From positions 1,364,001 to 1,428,000 of the forward strand of contig NZ_CP021731.1 of the NCBI RefSeq assembly GCF_003628555.1: a DNA stretch of 64,000 nucleotides, in the 5' to 3' direction. Below the pieces are notes generated by a model. It had not been told where the DNA came from. It was given only the letters and a program-made list of their open reading frames with translations, and searched no databases. Positions 10,214-19,079 of the stretch are shown in pieces. Positions within the stretch are counted from its first letter, which is position 1; each line of letters starts with the position of its first letter. Source of the stretch: Azoarcus sp. DN11. GTDB lineage: Bacteria; Pseudomonadota; Gammaproteobacteria; Burkholderiales; Rhodocyclaceae. Made by a program: the position numbers and the translations under genes.

Positions 10214-10247
10214 ACGGCCCGGCAGGGTTCGCCGGGATCCGGGCCGT
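10214..10247 (-). terminator. Stem-loop downstream of the MFS gene
   Basis: A 9-bp perfect stem (ACGGCCCGG / CCGGGCCGT) lies just after the MFS stop codon and before miaA. The tract following it on the minus strand is only weakly T-rich (TTCGTCG), so its role as a terminator is probable rather than certain. Confidence 0.5.
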
Positions 10248-10251
10248 GGTT

Positions 10252-11448
10252 TCAGTGCGTTCGCACGAGCACGGCGAGCAGCGTTGCGCCCGCGAGCGCA
10301 GCGCCCGCGACGAAGGTCCAGGCCGCGCCGAACTGTTCCCACAGCAGCCCGGCCAGCGCGCTGGCGAGCAGCAGGCCGACGCCGCTGACGAGGTTGAAGA
10401 CGCCGTACGCGGTGCCGCGCAGCGGGGCCGGCGCGGTGTCGGCGATCATCGTCGCGAGCAGCCCCTGGCTCATGCCCATGTGCAGGCCCCACAGCGCGAT
10501 GCCGGCAGCGAGCCACGGCCAGTCGGCGCCGCGCGCCAGCGCGAGGTCAGCGGCGATCAGCACGACGAGCCCGAGCGCGAGCAGGCGCGCGTGGCTCATG
10601 CCGTCGGCCAGCCGCCCGAAGGGGTAGGCGGTCAGCGAGTAGACGACGTTCATGCCGACCAGCACCAGCGGCGTCCACGCGACGGGCAGGCCGGCGTCGA
10701 GCGCGCGCAGCACGAGGAAGGCTTCGGAGAAGCGCGCCAGCGCGAACAGCGCGCCGATCCCCACGACCCGCCAGTAGGCGTGCGGCAGCAGGCGCAGGTT
10801 CTCGCGCCGGATCGGGTTGAGCACCGGCGTGCCGGCCGGGCGTTCGGGTTCGCGCACGCCGAACAGGAGCAGCGCGACCGACAGGAAGCCGGGGATGATC
10901 GCGACCCAGAACACCGCGCGGAAATCGTTCGCCCACAGCAGCATCAGCCCCATCGCGAGCAGCGGGCCGAGGAAGGCGCCGATGGTGTCGAGCGACTGCC
11001 GCAGCCCGAAAGCCGCGCCGCGCATCTCGGGCGGGGCGATGTCCGCGACCAGCGCGTCGCGCGGCGCGCCGCGGATGCCCTTGCCGACGCGGTCGATGAG
11101 GCGCGCGGCGAGCACCAGGCCGGAACTCGTCGCCAGCGCGAACAGCGGTTTCGACAGCGCGCCGAGCCCGTAGCCGAACACCGCGAGCGGCTTGCGCTTG
11201 CCCCAGTAATCCGACAGCGCGCCCGAGAACACCTTGACGATCAGCGCGGTCGCCTCGGCGGCGCCTTCGATGAGGCCGACCGCGAGCGCGCCGGCGCCGA
11301 GCGAGGTGACGAGGAAGACCGGCAGCAGGCTGTGGATCAACTCGGACGAGACGTCCATCAGCAGGCTGACGAAGCCGAGCATCCAGATTGCGACCGGCAG
11401 ATTCGGGCGGGCCGAAGCCCGGGGCAGTACGGACGATGCGTCTTTCAT
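10252..11448 (-). CDS. Major facilitator superfamily transporter
   Basis: This MFS carrier of about 398 residues has 12 predicted helices in two halves. Supporting segments are a helix 1 with DVSSELIHSLLP and a cytoplasmic loop with the MFS-A-like DYWGKRKPLAVFGYG. The DRVGKGIRGAPRDALVAD stretch is characteristic of a large uncharacterised MFS subfamily. The substrate is unknown. The ATG at 11446-11448 is preceded by AGGA only 2 bases away. An upstream in-frame ATG at 11478 lacks any ribosome-binding site, so the start is uncertain by 10 codons. It is divergent from nnrS across 163 bp. Confidence 0.88.
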   Translation of the reverse strand: MKDASSVLPRASARPNLPVAIWMLGFVSLLMDVSSELIHSLLPVFLVTSLGAGALAVGLIEGAAEATALIVKVFSGALSDYWGKRKPLAVFGYGLGALSKPLFALATSSGLVLAARLIDRVGKGIRGAPRDALVADIAPPEMRGAAFGLRQSLDTIGAFLGPLLAMGLMLLWANDFRAVFWVAIIPGFLSVALLLFGVREPERPAGTPVLNPIRRENLRLLPHAYWRVVGIGALFALARFSEAFLVLRALDAGLPVAWTPLVLVGMNVVYSLTAYPFGRLADGMSHARLLALGLVVLIAADLALARGADWPWLAAGIALWGLHMGMSQGLLATMIADTAPAPLRGTAYGVFNLVSGVGLLLASALAGLLWEQFGAAWTFVAGAALAGATLLAVLVRTH

Positions 11449-11611
11449 GGTCCTGGCGTGGCGAATCGGTTGCGGCATTGTGGCATGCGGACGTGGACCG
11501 AGAAATGACGGGACTGCGAAATGTCGCAGATCAAGGACCCGTGCGCGAACCTTGCCCAGAATCGGCCGCGGTCCAATCCGGACATCCGTTTCAGCTCGTG
11601 TTCACCATCGC

Positions 11612-12772
11612 ATGAAGTTCCTCGCCCATCCCCTCTGGCTCGTCGGTTTTCGCCCCTTCTTCAGCCTCGCATGCCTGGCGGGACTGAGCCTGCCGCTCCT
11701 CTGGGCGCTCATGTTCAGCGGGGCGCTGCCGGCGCCGGCCGGGCGCTTCACGCCCGTGCAATGGCATGCGCACGAAATGTTCTTTGGCTTCGGCTGGGCG
11801 GTGATGGGCGGCTTCCTGCTGACGGCGTCGAAGAACTGGGTGCAGATCCGCGGCTACCACGGCGTGGCGCTGATGTGGCTCGCCGCCGCGTGGGGCTTCG
11901 AGCGCATCGGCATGGCGTGGGGTGGAACGTGGCCGGCAGCGCTGTTCTGGCTGTCGAACCTGGTCTTTCTCGGCTCCATCGTCGCGATGCTGTTGTGGAC
12001 GCTGATCCGCTACCGCAGCCGGGACAGCTTCCGCGACAATTACTTCTTCCTCGTCGCGCTGCCGCTTTTCATCGCCGCGAAGCTGCTGCTCCTCGACGGC
12101 GCGCATTTCCACGCCGGCGTCGCGATGGTGATCGGGCTCTTCCGCGTCGCCTTCCTCGTGATGCTCGAGCGCACGCTGACACAGTTCATGAAGGGCGTGT
12201 TCCAGGCCGAGATCGTGCGCCACCCGGTGCTCGACAACCCGATCAAGCTGATGGCGCTGTCGCTGGTGTTCGTCGCCTGGATGCCGAAGGCGATGGCGGG
12301 GGCACTGCTGGTCGTGCTCGCCTTCCTGCTCGTCGCGCGATTCATGCTGTGGAAGCCGCAGCTCGCGATGCGCCGGATCGAGCTCGCGGTGATGTACCTC
12401 GGTTACGCGGCGATCGTCGCCCAGCTGCTGCTCGAATTCGCTGTGCTGCACGCGTCGCCGGGCTGGGTCGGCAGCGTGTCGGTGCACGTGTTCACGTTCG
12501 GCGTGATGGGGCTGATCATCCCGGCGATGTTGGTGCGCATCTCCAAGGGGCATACGGGGCGCAAGGTGGTCTTCGACGCCGGCGACAAGCTGCTGCTGTG
12601 GATCATGATGGCCGGATTCGTCGTGCGCGTCGTGCTGCCGCAGCTCGCGCCGGGGGCCTACACCGCGTGGGTCCATCTGGCCGCCACGGCGTGGTTCGCG
12701 TGCTTCGCGATCCTCGGCTGGCGCTACATCCCCTTCCTGTTCGCGCCGCGCGTCGACGGCAAGGAGCACTGA
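11612..12772 (+). CDS. nnrS: NnrS family haem/copper membrane protein
   Basis: This 386-residue protein has about 12 transmembrane helices. The N-terminus (LWLVGFRPFFSLACLAGL) and the QWHAHEMFFGFGWAVMGGFLLTA segment with paired histidines are hallmarks of NnrS. Family members accompany denitrification genes and relieve nitric-oxide stress in the cytoplasm. The ATG at 11612 fits the conserved N-terminus; the open frame continues upstream but without family resemblance. The upstream gap holds an imperfectly documented dyad (TGCGA-AATG-TCGCA, 11515-11528), but I found no perfect FNR site. No other denitrification gene is in the window. Confidence 0.92.
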   Translation: MKFLAHPLWLVGFRPFFSLACLAGLSLPLLWALMFSGALPAPAGRFTPVQWHAHEMFFGFGWAVMGGFLLTASKNWVQIRGYHGVALMWLAAAWGFERIGMAWGGTWPAALFWLSNLVFLGSIVAMLLWTLIRYRSRDSFRDNYFFLVALPLFIAAKLLLLDGAHFHAGVAMVIGLFRVAFLVMLERTLTQFMKGVFQAEIVRHPVLDNPIKLMALSLVFVAWMPKAMAGALLVVLAFLLVARFMLWKPQLAMRRIELAVMYLGYAAIVAQLLLEFAVLHASPGWVGSVSVHVFTFGVMGLIIPAMLVRISKGHTGRKVVFDAGDKLLLWIMMAGFVVRVVLPQLAPGAYTAWVHLAATAWFACFAILGWRYIPFLFAPRVDGKEH

Positions 12773-12779
12773 GGGCGGA

Positions 12780-13838
12780 TCAGTCGGGCCGCAGGTCCGC
12801 GCCCGTCGCGGGCAAGCGTCGCAACACGGCCGGCGTGCGCGGCGCAACGACGCGCGCGCGCAACTGGCCGCAGCCGCCGTCGACGTCCTGCCCGGCCGAC
12901 TGGCGCAGCTTGGTGAGCACGCCGCGCTCGTGCAGGCGGCGCGCGATCGCCTCGGCGTGCCCGCGTTCGGGGCGCGCGAAGCCGAAGCCATCCACGCTGT
13001 TCCACGGAATCATGTTCATGATCGCGTACTTGCCGGCGAGCAGGCGCACGATGCCGTCGATCTCCTCGTCGGTATCGTTGATGCCGGCGAGCAGCGTCCA
13101 CTGGTACTGGATCGGGTAACCGGTCGCACGCGCGTAGTCTTCGCCCCGCTCGACGAGTTCCTCGGGGGCGATGCGCGGCGCGCGCGGCAGCAGCTGCTCA
13201 CGCAGCTCCGCGCGCGTCGTGTGCAGCGACAGCGCCAGCGCGGGCTTGACGCGCCCCTGCGGCAGGCGCTCGAACACGCGCGCGTCGCCGACCGTCGAGA
13301 ACACCAGGTTCTTGTGCCCGATGCCGCCCTCGGTGCCGAGGAAGTCGATCGCTTCGAGCACGTTGTCGAGGTTGTGCGCCGGCTCGCCCATGCCCATGAA
13401 CACGACCTTCTTCACGAAGCGGCGGGCGCGCGCGAGCACGACCTGGGCGACGATCTCGGCGCTGCCGAGCTGGCGGATGAGGCCGTCGCGACCGGTCATG
13501 CAGAAGGTGCAGCCGACTGCGCAGCCGACCTGGGACGACACGCACAGGCCGTCGCGCAGCAGCAACACGCTTTCCACCGACTGGCGGTCGGCGAGCTGCA
13601 CCAGCAGGCGCGCGGAACCGTCCTCGCCGGGATGCTCGGAGAGCACGCGGGCGAGATTGCCGAGCTCCTCGCCGAGCGCCGGCAGCGCGCCGAGGATGCG
13701 CGGCGAGAGGAAGCCGTCGGCGCGCTTGCGCCCGCTGTCGAGCGGCCGCGCCTGCGCCCATGCGCGCAGGATCGCCTGTTCGTGGCAGGGCTTGGCGCCA
13801 AGGTCTCGCAGGCGCTGGCGGAGGTGTTCGATACGCAT
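12780..13838 (-). CDS. RlmN/Cfr-family radical SAM RNA methyltransferase paralogue
   Basis: This 352-residue protein is of the RlmN family, which methylates C2 of adenine in 23S rRNA A2503 and tRNA A37. The radical-SAM cluster motif is C106-AVG-C110-TF-C113, the GMGEP SAM-binding motif follows, and the C-terminal covalent-catalysis cysteine lies in DVDGGCGQLRA. All key cysteines are present. The N-terminal domain is short and the surroundings lack the usual rlmN neighbours (ndk, ispG, hisS). It may therefore be a second copy; some bacteria have such paralogues. The start is taken at 13838; a second ATG at 13856 adds six residues. It converges on nnrS with a 7-bp gap. Confidence 0.85.
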   Translation of the reverse strand: MRIEHLRQRLRDLGAKPCHEQAILRAWAQARPLDSGRKRADGFLSPRILGALPALGEELGNLARVLSEHPGEDGSARLLVQLADRQSVESVLLLRDGLCVSSQVGCAVGCTFCMTGRDGLIRQLGSAEIVAQVVLARARRFVKKVVFMGMGEPAHNLDNVLEAIDFLGTEGGIGHKNLVFSTVGDARVFERLPQGRVKPALALSLHTTRAELREQLLPRAPRIAPEELVERGEDYARATGYPIQYQWTLLAGINDTDEEIDGIVRLLAGKYAIMNMIPWNSVDGFGFARPERGHAEAIARRLHERGVLTKLRQSAGQDVDGGCGQLRARVVAPRTPAVLRRLPATGADLRPD

Positions 13839-13887
13839 CGGGGCGGATGCTAGCACGGCGGCCGCGCCGCGGAGCGCGCCGGAACCT

Positions 13888-14490
13888 TTACACGTCGCTG
13901 TCGTTCGTGCCGCGCTTGCGGCCGCGCCGCAGCAGGCCGCCGAGCAGCCTGCCGACCCGCTCGGGGAAGTGGCTGGACGTCCAGGCGAAGGCGCTGTACT
14001 TGATCAGCTTGCCGGCCAGCATCGCCGCGAACACGCCGGCGTAATCCGGGCGCAGCGCGCCGAAGAACATCAGCGCCGGCGTCTGCGGCAGCGGCGACAG
14101 GGCGACCAGGAACAGCGCGGCGGTGCCGTAGCGGGCCCCCCAATCGACGACCCGGGTCCAGGACGCATCGGTCGCCAGCTCGGGATAGCGCTCATAGAGC
14201 TGGGTCCAGCCGAGATGGTGAAAAACCAGCATCAGCACCGTCGCGCCGATCGCGCTGCCCAGTGCGGACACCCCGCTGATGGCGCGCCAGCGCCCCGCGG
14301 CCATCAGGGTCGCCGGCACGACCACCGCCGTGACGGGCCAGGCGGCCGTCACGGTGCCGACGAAGGACAGCGCGGCGCAGGCGAGCACCAGCCGGTTCCC
14401 TGCCGCTGCGAAGCGCAGGATACGGTAGAGCAGGGCTTCGATGCGGGCGGCGAGCATGCCTGGGCGTCTTTCCGTAAGTGGCAAGGGCAT
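13888..14490 (-). CDS. VTT-domain (YqaA/DedA-like) membrane protein
   Basis: This 200-residue integral membrane protein has about five hydrophobic segments and the glycine/proline-rich re-entrant signature of the VTT (SNARE-associated) family: SALGSAIGATV and VALSPLPQTPALMFFGAL. Relatives act in lipid scrambling or undecaprenyl-phosphate recycling; which applies here is unknown. The ATG at 14490 has little Shine-Dalgarno; an alternative ATG at 14457 also precedes the first helix. The C-terminus is basic (RRGRKRG). Confidence 0.75.
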   Translation of the reverse strand: MPLPLTERRPGMLAARIEALLYRILRFAAAGNRLVLACAALSFVGTVTAAWPVTAVVVPATLMAAGRWRAISGVSALGSAIGATVLMLVFHHLGWTQLYERYPELATDASWTRVVDWGARYGTAALFLVALSPLPQTPALMFFGALRPDYAGVFAAMLAGKLIKYSAFAWTSSHFPERVGRLLGGLLRRGRKRGTNDSDV

Positions 14491-14579
14491 GGCGGGAAAG
14501 GGGTACTTTACCCTTGAGACGGGGCACGGGGGATGGGGCTGGCGTCGGCAGGATCGTCTGCCGCGCCCGTTCCTGGCTT

Positions 14580-14630
14580 GATTGCGGGGGCAATCCGGGC
14601 AGGCGCCAAGGGGCGGCGGCGTCTGCCCGG
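14580..14630. other. Tandem stem-loops between VTT-domain gene and degP
   Basis: Two adjacent hairpins lie in the 207-bp gap. GATTGC-GGGG-GCAATC is at 14580-14595, and a 13-bp stem (CCGGGCAGGCGCC / GGCGTCTGCCCGG, one G-T pair) is at 14595-14630. They follow the protease stop on the minus strand. There is no T tract, so this could be a weak terminator or mRNA 3'-end protection. Confidence 0.45.
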
Positions 14631-14697
14631 TTGTCCGTGAGGTGCCCCGCCGGCCGTGACCCGTCGTCCCTGGGGGCGGCGGTCGGCTCTCGTTGCG

Positions 14698-16167
14698 TCA
14701 GCCCAGCTCGATCGGCACGAAGATGCGTGCGTCGCCGCGCTGGATCAGCAGTGCGACGTGCTTGCCCGCATCGGCGAGCTGCTTGCGCAGCTCATCCACG
14801 CGACGCACCTGCTTGCCGTTCACCGCGAGGATCACGTCGCCTTCCTCGATCCCGGCGCGGGAGGCCGGCCCGGACGAATCGAGCACCAGCAGCCCGCCGT
14901 GCGTTTCGGTGGCTTTCTGCTCGTCGGGGGTCAGCGGGCGCACCGAGACGCCGAGGCGCCCGCTGTCGTCGGGTTGGGCCGCCTCGTCGGCCGCCGCAAC
15001 CTTGTCGGGCTGCTGTTCGCCCACCGTGACGGTGACTTCCTGTGTCTTGCCCTTGCGCCAGATCTCGAGTTTCACCGGTTTCCCGGGCGCCACGACCGCA
15101 ACCTTGGGCGGCAGCTCCGCGGACGATGAGATCGCGTCCCCGTTGAACTTCAGCACCACGTCGCCGGCTTCCAGCCCGGCGGCGGCGGCGGGGCTGCCGG
15201 CTTCGACATGGCTCACCAGGGCGCCGCGCGCGACGGACAGCCCGAACGAATCGGCAAGCCCCTGGTTGAGATCCTGGATCGCGATGCCGAGCCGTCCGCG
15301 CGTGACCTTGCCCTGCGCGAGGAGTTGGTCCTTCACGTGCGCGGCGACGTTGATCGGGATCGCGAACGAGAGGCCCTGGTAGCCGCCCGACTGGCTGTAG
15401 ATCTGCGAATTGATGCCGACGACCTCGCCTTTCAGGTTGAGCAGCGGCCCGCCGGAGTTGCCCGGGTTGATCGCCACGTCGGTCTGGATGAAGGGAACGT
15501 AACCTTCGTCCGGCAGCGAGCGCGACTTGGCCGACACGATGCCGGCGGTGACGCTGTTCTCGAAGCCGAAGGGCGAGCCGATCGCGAGCACCCAGTCGCC
15601 GACGCGCAGATCCGCCGGGTCGCCGAGCGGCACGGTGGGGAGGCCCTGCGCGTCGATGCGCAGCACGGCGATATCGGTCTGCTTGTCGATCCCCACCACC
15701 TTCGCGGTGAATTCGCGCTTGTCGGTGAGCTTGACCGTGACGTTGTCGGCGTTCGCGACGACGTGTGCGTTGGTGAGCACGATCCCGTCGGAACTCACGA
15801 TGAAGCCCGAGCCCTGTCCATGCGTGATCTGCTCGCTCGGCTTGCCCTTGCCGCGCGGCGCGAAGCGGCGGAAGAAGTCGGAGAAGGGGTCGTCGGGGTC
15901 CAACTGGCCGAACGGGTTGCGTCCGCGCGCGGTGGTCTTCACCGTGCCCTCGACGCTGATGTTGACGACCGCCGGACCATACGACTCGACGATGCTGCCG
16001 AAGTCCGGCAACGCCGCGGCGGCAAGCGGCTGTCCCGCGCGCACGGCGGCCGGGGCGGTGACGGTAGCCAGCGGGGTCACCGAGTGGCCGATTTCGTAAC
16101 CGCCCCACATCGTGGCGGCGATGGTCGCTGCTGCGACACCGGCAAGCTTGAGTGTTTGTGAAGTCAT
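14698..16167 (-). CDS. degP: DegP/DegQ-type periplasmic serine protease (Do family)
   Basis: This 489-residue HtrA-class protease/chaperone handles misfolded envelope proteins. The N-terminus has a hydrophobic signal or anchor (about 8-28). The trypsin-like domain carries the triad H135 (LTNAHVV), D165 (QTDIAVL) and S238 (GNSGGPL). Two PDZ domains follow (about 280-370 and 400-480). The ATG at 16165-16167 has GGAGGAAT upstream; the open frame extends further but without a ribosome-binding site. It lies 119 bp below a two-component system on the same strand, and a putative FNR box stands between them. Its length and two PDZ domains are standard for the family. Confidence 0.95.
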   Translation of the reverse strand: MTSQTLKLAGVAAATIAATMWGGYEIGHSVTPLATVTAPAAVRAGQPLAAAALPDFGSIVESYGPAVVNISVEGTVKTTARGRNPFGQLDPDDPFSDFFRRFAPRGKGKPSEQITHGQGSGFIVSSDGIVLTNAHVVANADNVTVKLTDKREFTAKVVGIDKQTDIAVLRIDAQGLPTVPLGDPADLRVGDWVLAIGSPFGFENSVTAGIVSAKSRSLPDEGYVPFIQTDVAINPGNSGGPLLNLKGEVVGINSQIYSQSGGYQGLSFAIPINVAAHVKDQLLAQGKVTRGRLGIAIQDLNQGLADSFGLSVARGALVSHVEAGSPAAAAGLEAGDVVLKFNGDAISSSAELPPKVAVVAPGKPVKLEIWRKGKTQEVTVTVGEQQPDKVAAADEAAQPDDSGRLGVSVRPLTPDEQKATETHGGLLVLDSSGPASRAGIEEGDVILAVNGKQVRRVDELRKQLADAGKHVALLIQRGDARIFVPIELG

Positions 16168-16242
16168 GATTCGATTCCTCCCGTCCCGGATGTTCCGGTA
16201 TCGGATGCATTCCCGGAGGCGATGGTGGCACTCTACGGGCCG

Positions 16243-16256
16243 TTGACTTAAATCAA
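16243..16256 (-). promoter_or_regulatory. Putative FNR/ANR box upstream of degP
   Basis: The sequence TTGAC-TTAA-ATCAA is a 14-bp site with 9 of the 10 positions of the FNR consensus TTGAT-N4-ATCAA (read on the minus strand it is TTGAT-TTAA-GTCAA). Its centre lies 82 bp before the protease start. A class II promoter (site centred at -41.5) would therefore start transcription about 40 bp before the ATG. This is inference from sequence only. Confidence 0.5.
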
Positions 16257-16286
16257 GCTTAAGAAAGCACTGATTTGCCCGAGGCG

Positions 16287-17591
16287 TCAAGCCGCAGGGC
16301 TGAATCCGACGGCGATGCGCAGACCGCCGAGCGGCGAGGCGTTCAGCACGACCGACGCCTCGTGGCGCTGGGCGATGCTGCTGACGATGGCCAGCCCGAG
16401 TCCGCTGCCGGATTCGACCTGGCCGGCCGGCCGGTAGAAACGGTCGAGCACACGCTCGCGCTCTTCGGGCGGGATGCCCGGCCCGCTGTCATCGACACGC
16501 AGCCAGCACCGTCCTTCGTCCCGGCCGACCGACACATCCACGCGGCCGCCGCGCGGCGTGTAGCGGACGGCATTGTCGATCAGGTTGCCGGCGAGCGTGC
16601 GCAGCGCGGCCGGCTCGCCCATCGTCGCGAGGCCGTCGTCGAGCGACTCGGCCCCGAGATCGATGCCCCGTTCGCGCGCCAGTGCGGCGTGGTCGGCGAG
16701 CGACTTGCGCGCCAGCTCGGCGAGCTGGACGCGCTCGCGCCGTGCCGCAATGCCTTCTCCCGGCTCCTCGCGCGCGAGTGTCAGCAGTTGCTGCACCAGA
16801 TGGGTCGCGCGGCCCAGTCCCGTGCGCAGCTCGCCCAGCGCGGCGGCGCGTGTCGTTTCATCGCGGGCGCGTTCGCACAGCTGGAGCTGGATCTGCAGCG
16901 CCGCGAGCGGGGTGCGCAGTTCGTGGGCAGCGTCGGCGACGAAGGCGCGCTGCACGCTCATCGCATGCCGCAGCTGCTCGAGCAGTTCGTTCAGTGCGCG
17001 CGCCAGCGGCCGCGCCTCGTCCGGGATGCCCGTGAGCGGCAAGGCGTCGAGCGAATCGGCGCGGCGCGTGGCGACCTCCCGCGCGAGCCGCTCCAGCGGG
17101 CGCAGGCCGCGGCCGACCAGGTACCAGATCAGCGCCCCCAGCAGCGGGGTCAGGGCAATCAGCGGAATCAGGGTGCGCAGCGCCGCATCGGCGGCAAGGC
17201 GGCTGCGCACCGCCATCGGCTGGGCGATCTGGATCACGTGGTCGAGCAGCGGGATCGAATACACGCGCCATTCGCCTTCGGACGTGGTGACTGTCGTGTA
17301 GCCCAACTGCGCGCGCGCCGGCAGCGCGGTGTGCGGGTGCGAGAGATACAGGCGAACCCCGGTGTCGTCCCAGATCTGGATCACCATGTCGAGCGACTCG
17401 TCCGGCGGCGCGACGTTGGGGCCCGCGAAGCGCCGGTCACGCAGCGACAGCGCGAACTGGCGCAGGTTGTAATCCATCAGCGCATCGATCTCGCCGTGCG
17501 CCATGCGATAGGTCGCGGCACCGCCGAGCGCGAACACCAGCACCAGGGCGCCGAGCAGCGACAGCACGAGTGTGCGGCGCAGGGAGTTCAT
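16287..17591 (-). CDS. Sensor histidine kinase (EnvZ/QseC-like)
   Basis: This 434-residue membrane kinase has a first transmembrane helix at about 10-30, a periplasmic loop of about 130 residues, a second helix near 155-180, and a HAMP-like linker. The HisKA domain carries phospho-acceptor H223 (AAHELRTPL). The HATPase domain has N, G1 (DSGPGIP) and G2 (GSGLGLAI) boxes. It senses an unknown envelope signal and passes phosphate to the response regulator encoded just upstream, whose stop overlaps its start by 4 bp. Organisation and periplasmic loop size resemble QseC/PmrB. Confidence 0.93.
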   Translation of the reverse strand: MNSLRRTLVLSLLGALVLVFALGGAATYRMAHGEIDALMDYNLRQFALSLRDRRFAGPNVAPPDESLDMVIQIWDDTGVRLYLSHPHTALPARAQLGYTTVTTSEGEWRVYSIPLLDHVIQIAQPMAVRSRLAADAALRTLIPLIALTPLLGALIWYLVGRGLRPLERLAREVATRRADSLDALPLTGIPDEARPLARALNELLEQLRHAMSVQRAFVADAAHELRTPLAALQIQLQLCERARDETTRAAALGELRTGLGRATHLVQQLLTLAREEPGEGIAARRERVQLAELARKSLADHAALARERGIDLGAESLDDGLATMGEPAALRTLAGNLIDNAVRYTPRGGRVDVSVGRDEGRCWLRVDDSGPGIPPEERERVLDRFYRPAGQVESGSGLGLAIVSSIAQRHEASVVLNASPLGGLRIAVGFSPAA

Positions 17592-18250
17592 GGCTGTTCC
17601 GGCACGTAGTAACCGACGCCGCGCAGGTTGCGGATCCATTCGGCGCCCAGCTTGCGGCGCAGCGAGTGGATATGCACCTCCACGGCATTGCTTTCGACTT
17701 CCTCGTCCCAGCCGTAGATCCTTTCCTCGATCTGGGCACGCGACAAGGGGCGGCCCGGATGTTCCAGCAAGGCCGACAGCAGCGCGAATTCGCGCGCGGA
17801 CAGCCGCACCGGTTCGCCCGCCAGCGTCACGGCACGGTTCGCGGGGTCGACCTGGAGGTCCCCCAGCGTCATCAGGGGGCTGGCCTGGCCGCGTTGGCGG
17901 CGCAGCAGCGCCCGCACGCGCGCCGACAGTTCGTCGAGGTCGAAGGGCTTGACGAGGTAGTCGTCGGCGCCCGCATCGAGCCCGCGGATGCGGTCGGCGA
18001 CCGCGTCCCGCGCCGTCAGCACCAGCACCGGCAGCGCGTGGCCGGCCGTGCGCAGGCGCTGCAGCAGCTCGATGCCGTTGCGGCGCGGCAGGCCGACGTC
18101 GAGCAGCACGAGGTCGTAAGGGTTGTCGCTGATCGCGAGTTCGCCGGCGATGCCGTCGCGCACCCAGTCGACGGCATAACCGTCCTGGCGCAGCGCCTGT
18201 TGCACGCCGGCACCGATCATCGGATCGTCTTCGATCAGCAGCAGTCTCAT
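17588..18250 (-). CDS. OmpR/PhoB-family response regulator
   Basis: This 220-residue DNA-binding regulator has a receiver domain at 1-115 with phospho-acceptor D51 (LLLDVGLP), acidic pocket E7-D8-D9 and switch lysine in YLVKPFD. A winged-helix output domain covers 125-218. It is most like QseB/PmrA/TctD regulators. It is the first gene of an RR-HK operon reading toward the DegP-type protease and is divergent from a START-like secreted protein across 145 bp. That intergenic region contains an ATGCATATTATGCG stretch that could be its promoter. Confidence 0.94.
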   Translation of the reverse strand: MRLLLIEDDPMIGAGVQQALRQDGYAVDWVRDGIAGELAISDNPYDLVLLDVGLPRRNGIELLQRLRTAGHALPVLVLTARDAVADRIRGLDAGADDYLVKPFDLDELSARVRALLRRQRGQASPLMTLGDLQVDPANRAVTLAGEPVRLSAREFALLSALLEHPGRPLSRAQIEERIYGWDEEVESNAVEVHIHSLRRKLGAEWIRNLRGVGYYVPEQP

Positions 18251-18395
18251 GGTGGCGAAGTTCGCGGGAGCGGAATCCGGAATGATGCATATTATGCGAG
18301 CCGCGGGCACGCATTGCTGCATTGCGCTACGCTGCGTGACGTCCCGCCGGGGCCCCGCGACGCCCGGCTCCGCCCAACCGAGAGGATATCCCGCC

Positions 18396-18959
18396 ATGCC
18401 CTGCGCCCTGGTCCGCCGCGGCCTCCTGCTCCTGGCGCTGCTGCCTGCCGTGCAGGCCGGCGCCACCGAAGCGCCGCCCGCGGTGGTGGCCGACGACGTG
18501 CGCGTCGTGCGGACGGCCCGCGGTTTCACCATCGACATGGCGGCCCATGCGCCGGTCGGCGCGGAACTGGCGTGGGAGGTCCTGACCGACTTCGATCACA
18601 TGGCGAGCTTCGTCCCCAACCTGAAAACGAGCCAGGTGACGGAGCGAAGCAGCGACCTGCTCCGTGTGCGCCAGACGGGCACGGCGCGCTACGGCGTGTT
18701 CTGGACGGATTTCGAGTCGGAGCGCGAGATCCGGCTGCGCTTTCCGCGCGAGATCCGGTCGCTGGGGATCCGGGGCAACGTCGGGCACATGGAAAGCCTG
18801 ATGCGCCTCGAGCCGGAACCGGGCGGGACGCTGCTCCGCTATCACGCGCAGATCCAGCCCGATTTCTGGCTGCCCCCGCTGCTCGGCCCGGCTTTCGTGC
18901 AGCATGAAACGGCCGAGCAGTTCTCCGCGATGATCCGCGAAATGGTGCGAAGGCGCTGA
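18396..18959 (+). CDS. Secreted SRPBCC (START-like) fold protein
   Basis: This 187-residue protein has a cleavable signal peptide (MPCALVRRGLLLLALLPAVQAGA). The mature part has the profile of polyketide-cyclase/RatA-like SRPBCC domains: VGAELAWEVLTDFDHMASFVPNLKTSQV, then alternating strands and a C-terminal amphipathic helix. Such folds bind hydrophobic ligands; no enzyme residues can be assigned. The ATG at 18396 has GAGAGGA ten bases upstream, which decides the start. It is divergent from the two-component operon and might be one of its targets; this is only a neighbourhood inference. Confidence 0.75.
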   Translation: MPCALVRRGLLLLALLPAVQAGATEAPPAVVADDVRVVRTARGFTIDMAAHAPVGAELAWEVLTDFDHMASFVPNLKTSQVTERSSDLLRVRQTGTARYGVFWTDFESEREIRLRFPREIRSLGIRGNVGHMESLMRLEPEPGGTLLRYHAQIQPDFWLPPLLGPAFVQHETAEQFSAMIREMVRRR

Positions 18960-19079
18960 GCGCGGGCGCATGAAATCTGATTTTTTTTTAATGTTGCGGG
19001 TGAGGGCGGCTTAATCCCGGCGGGCACAGACTCCTCCTCACGACGAAACCGTCGTCAATCAATGCACAGGAGAGTCACC

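Noticed and set aside
11449..11611. FNR box before nnrS
   Set aside because: Only a half-like ATCAA and an unrelated dyad (TGCGA-N4-TCGCA) occur; no TTGAT-N4-ATCAA.
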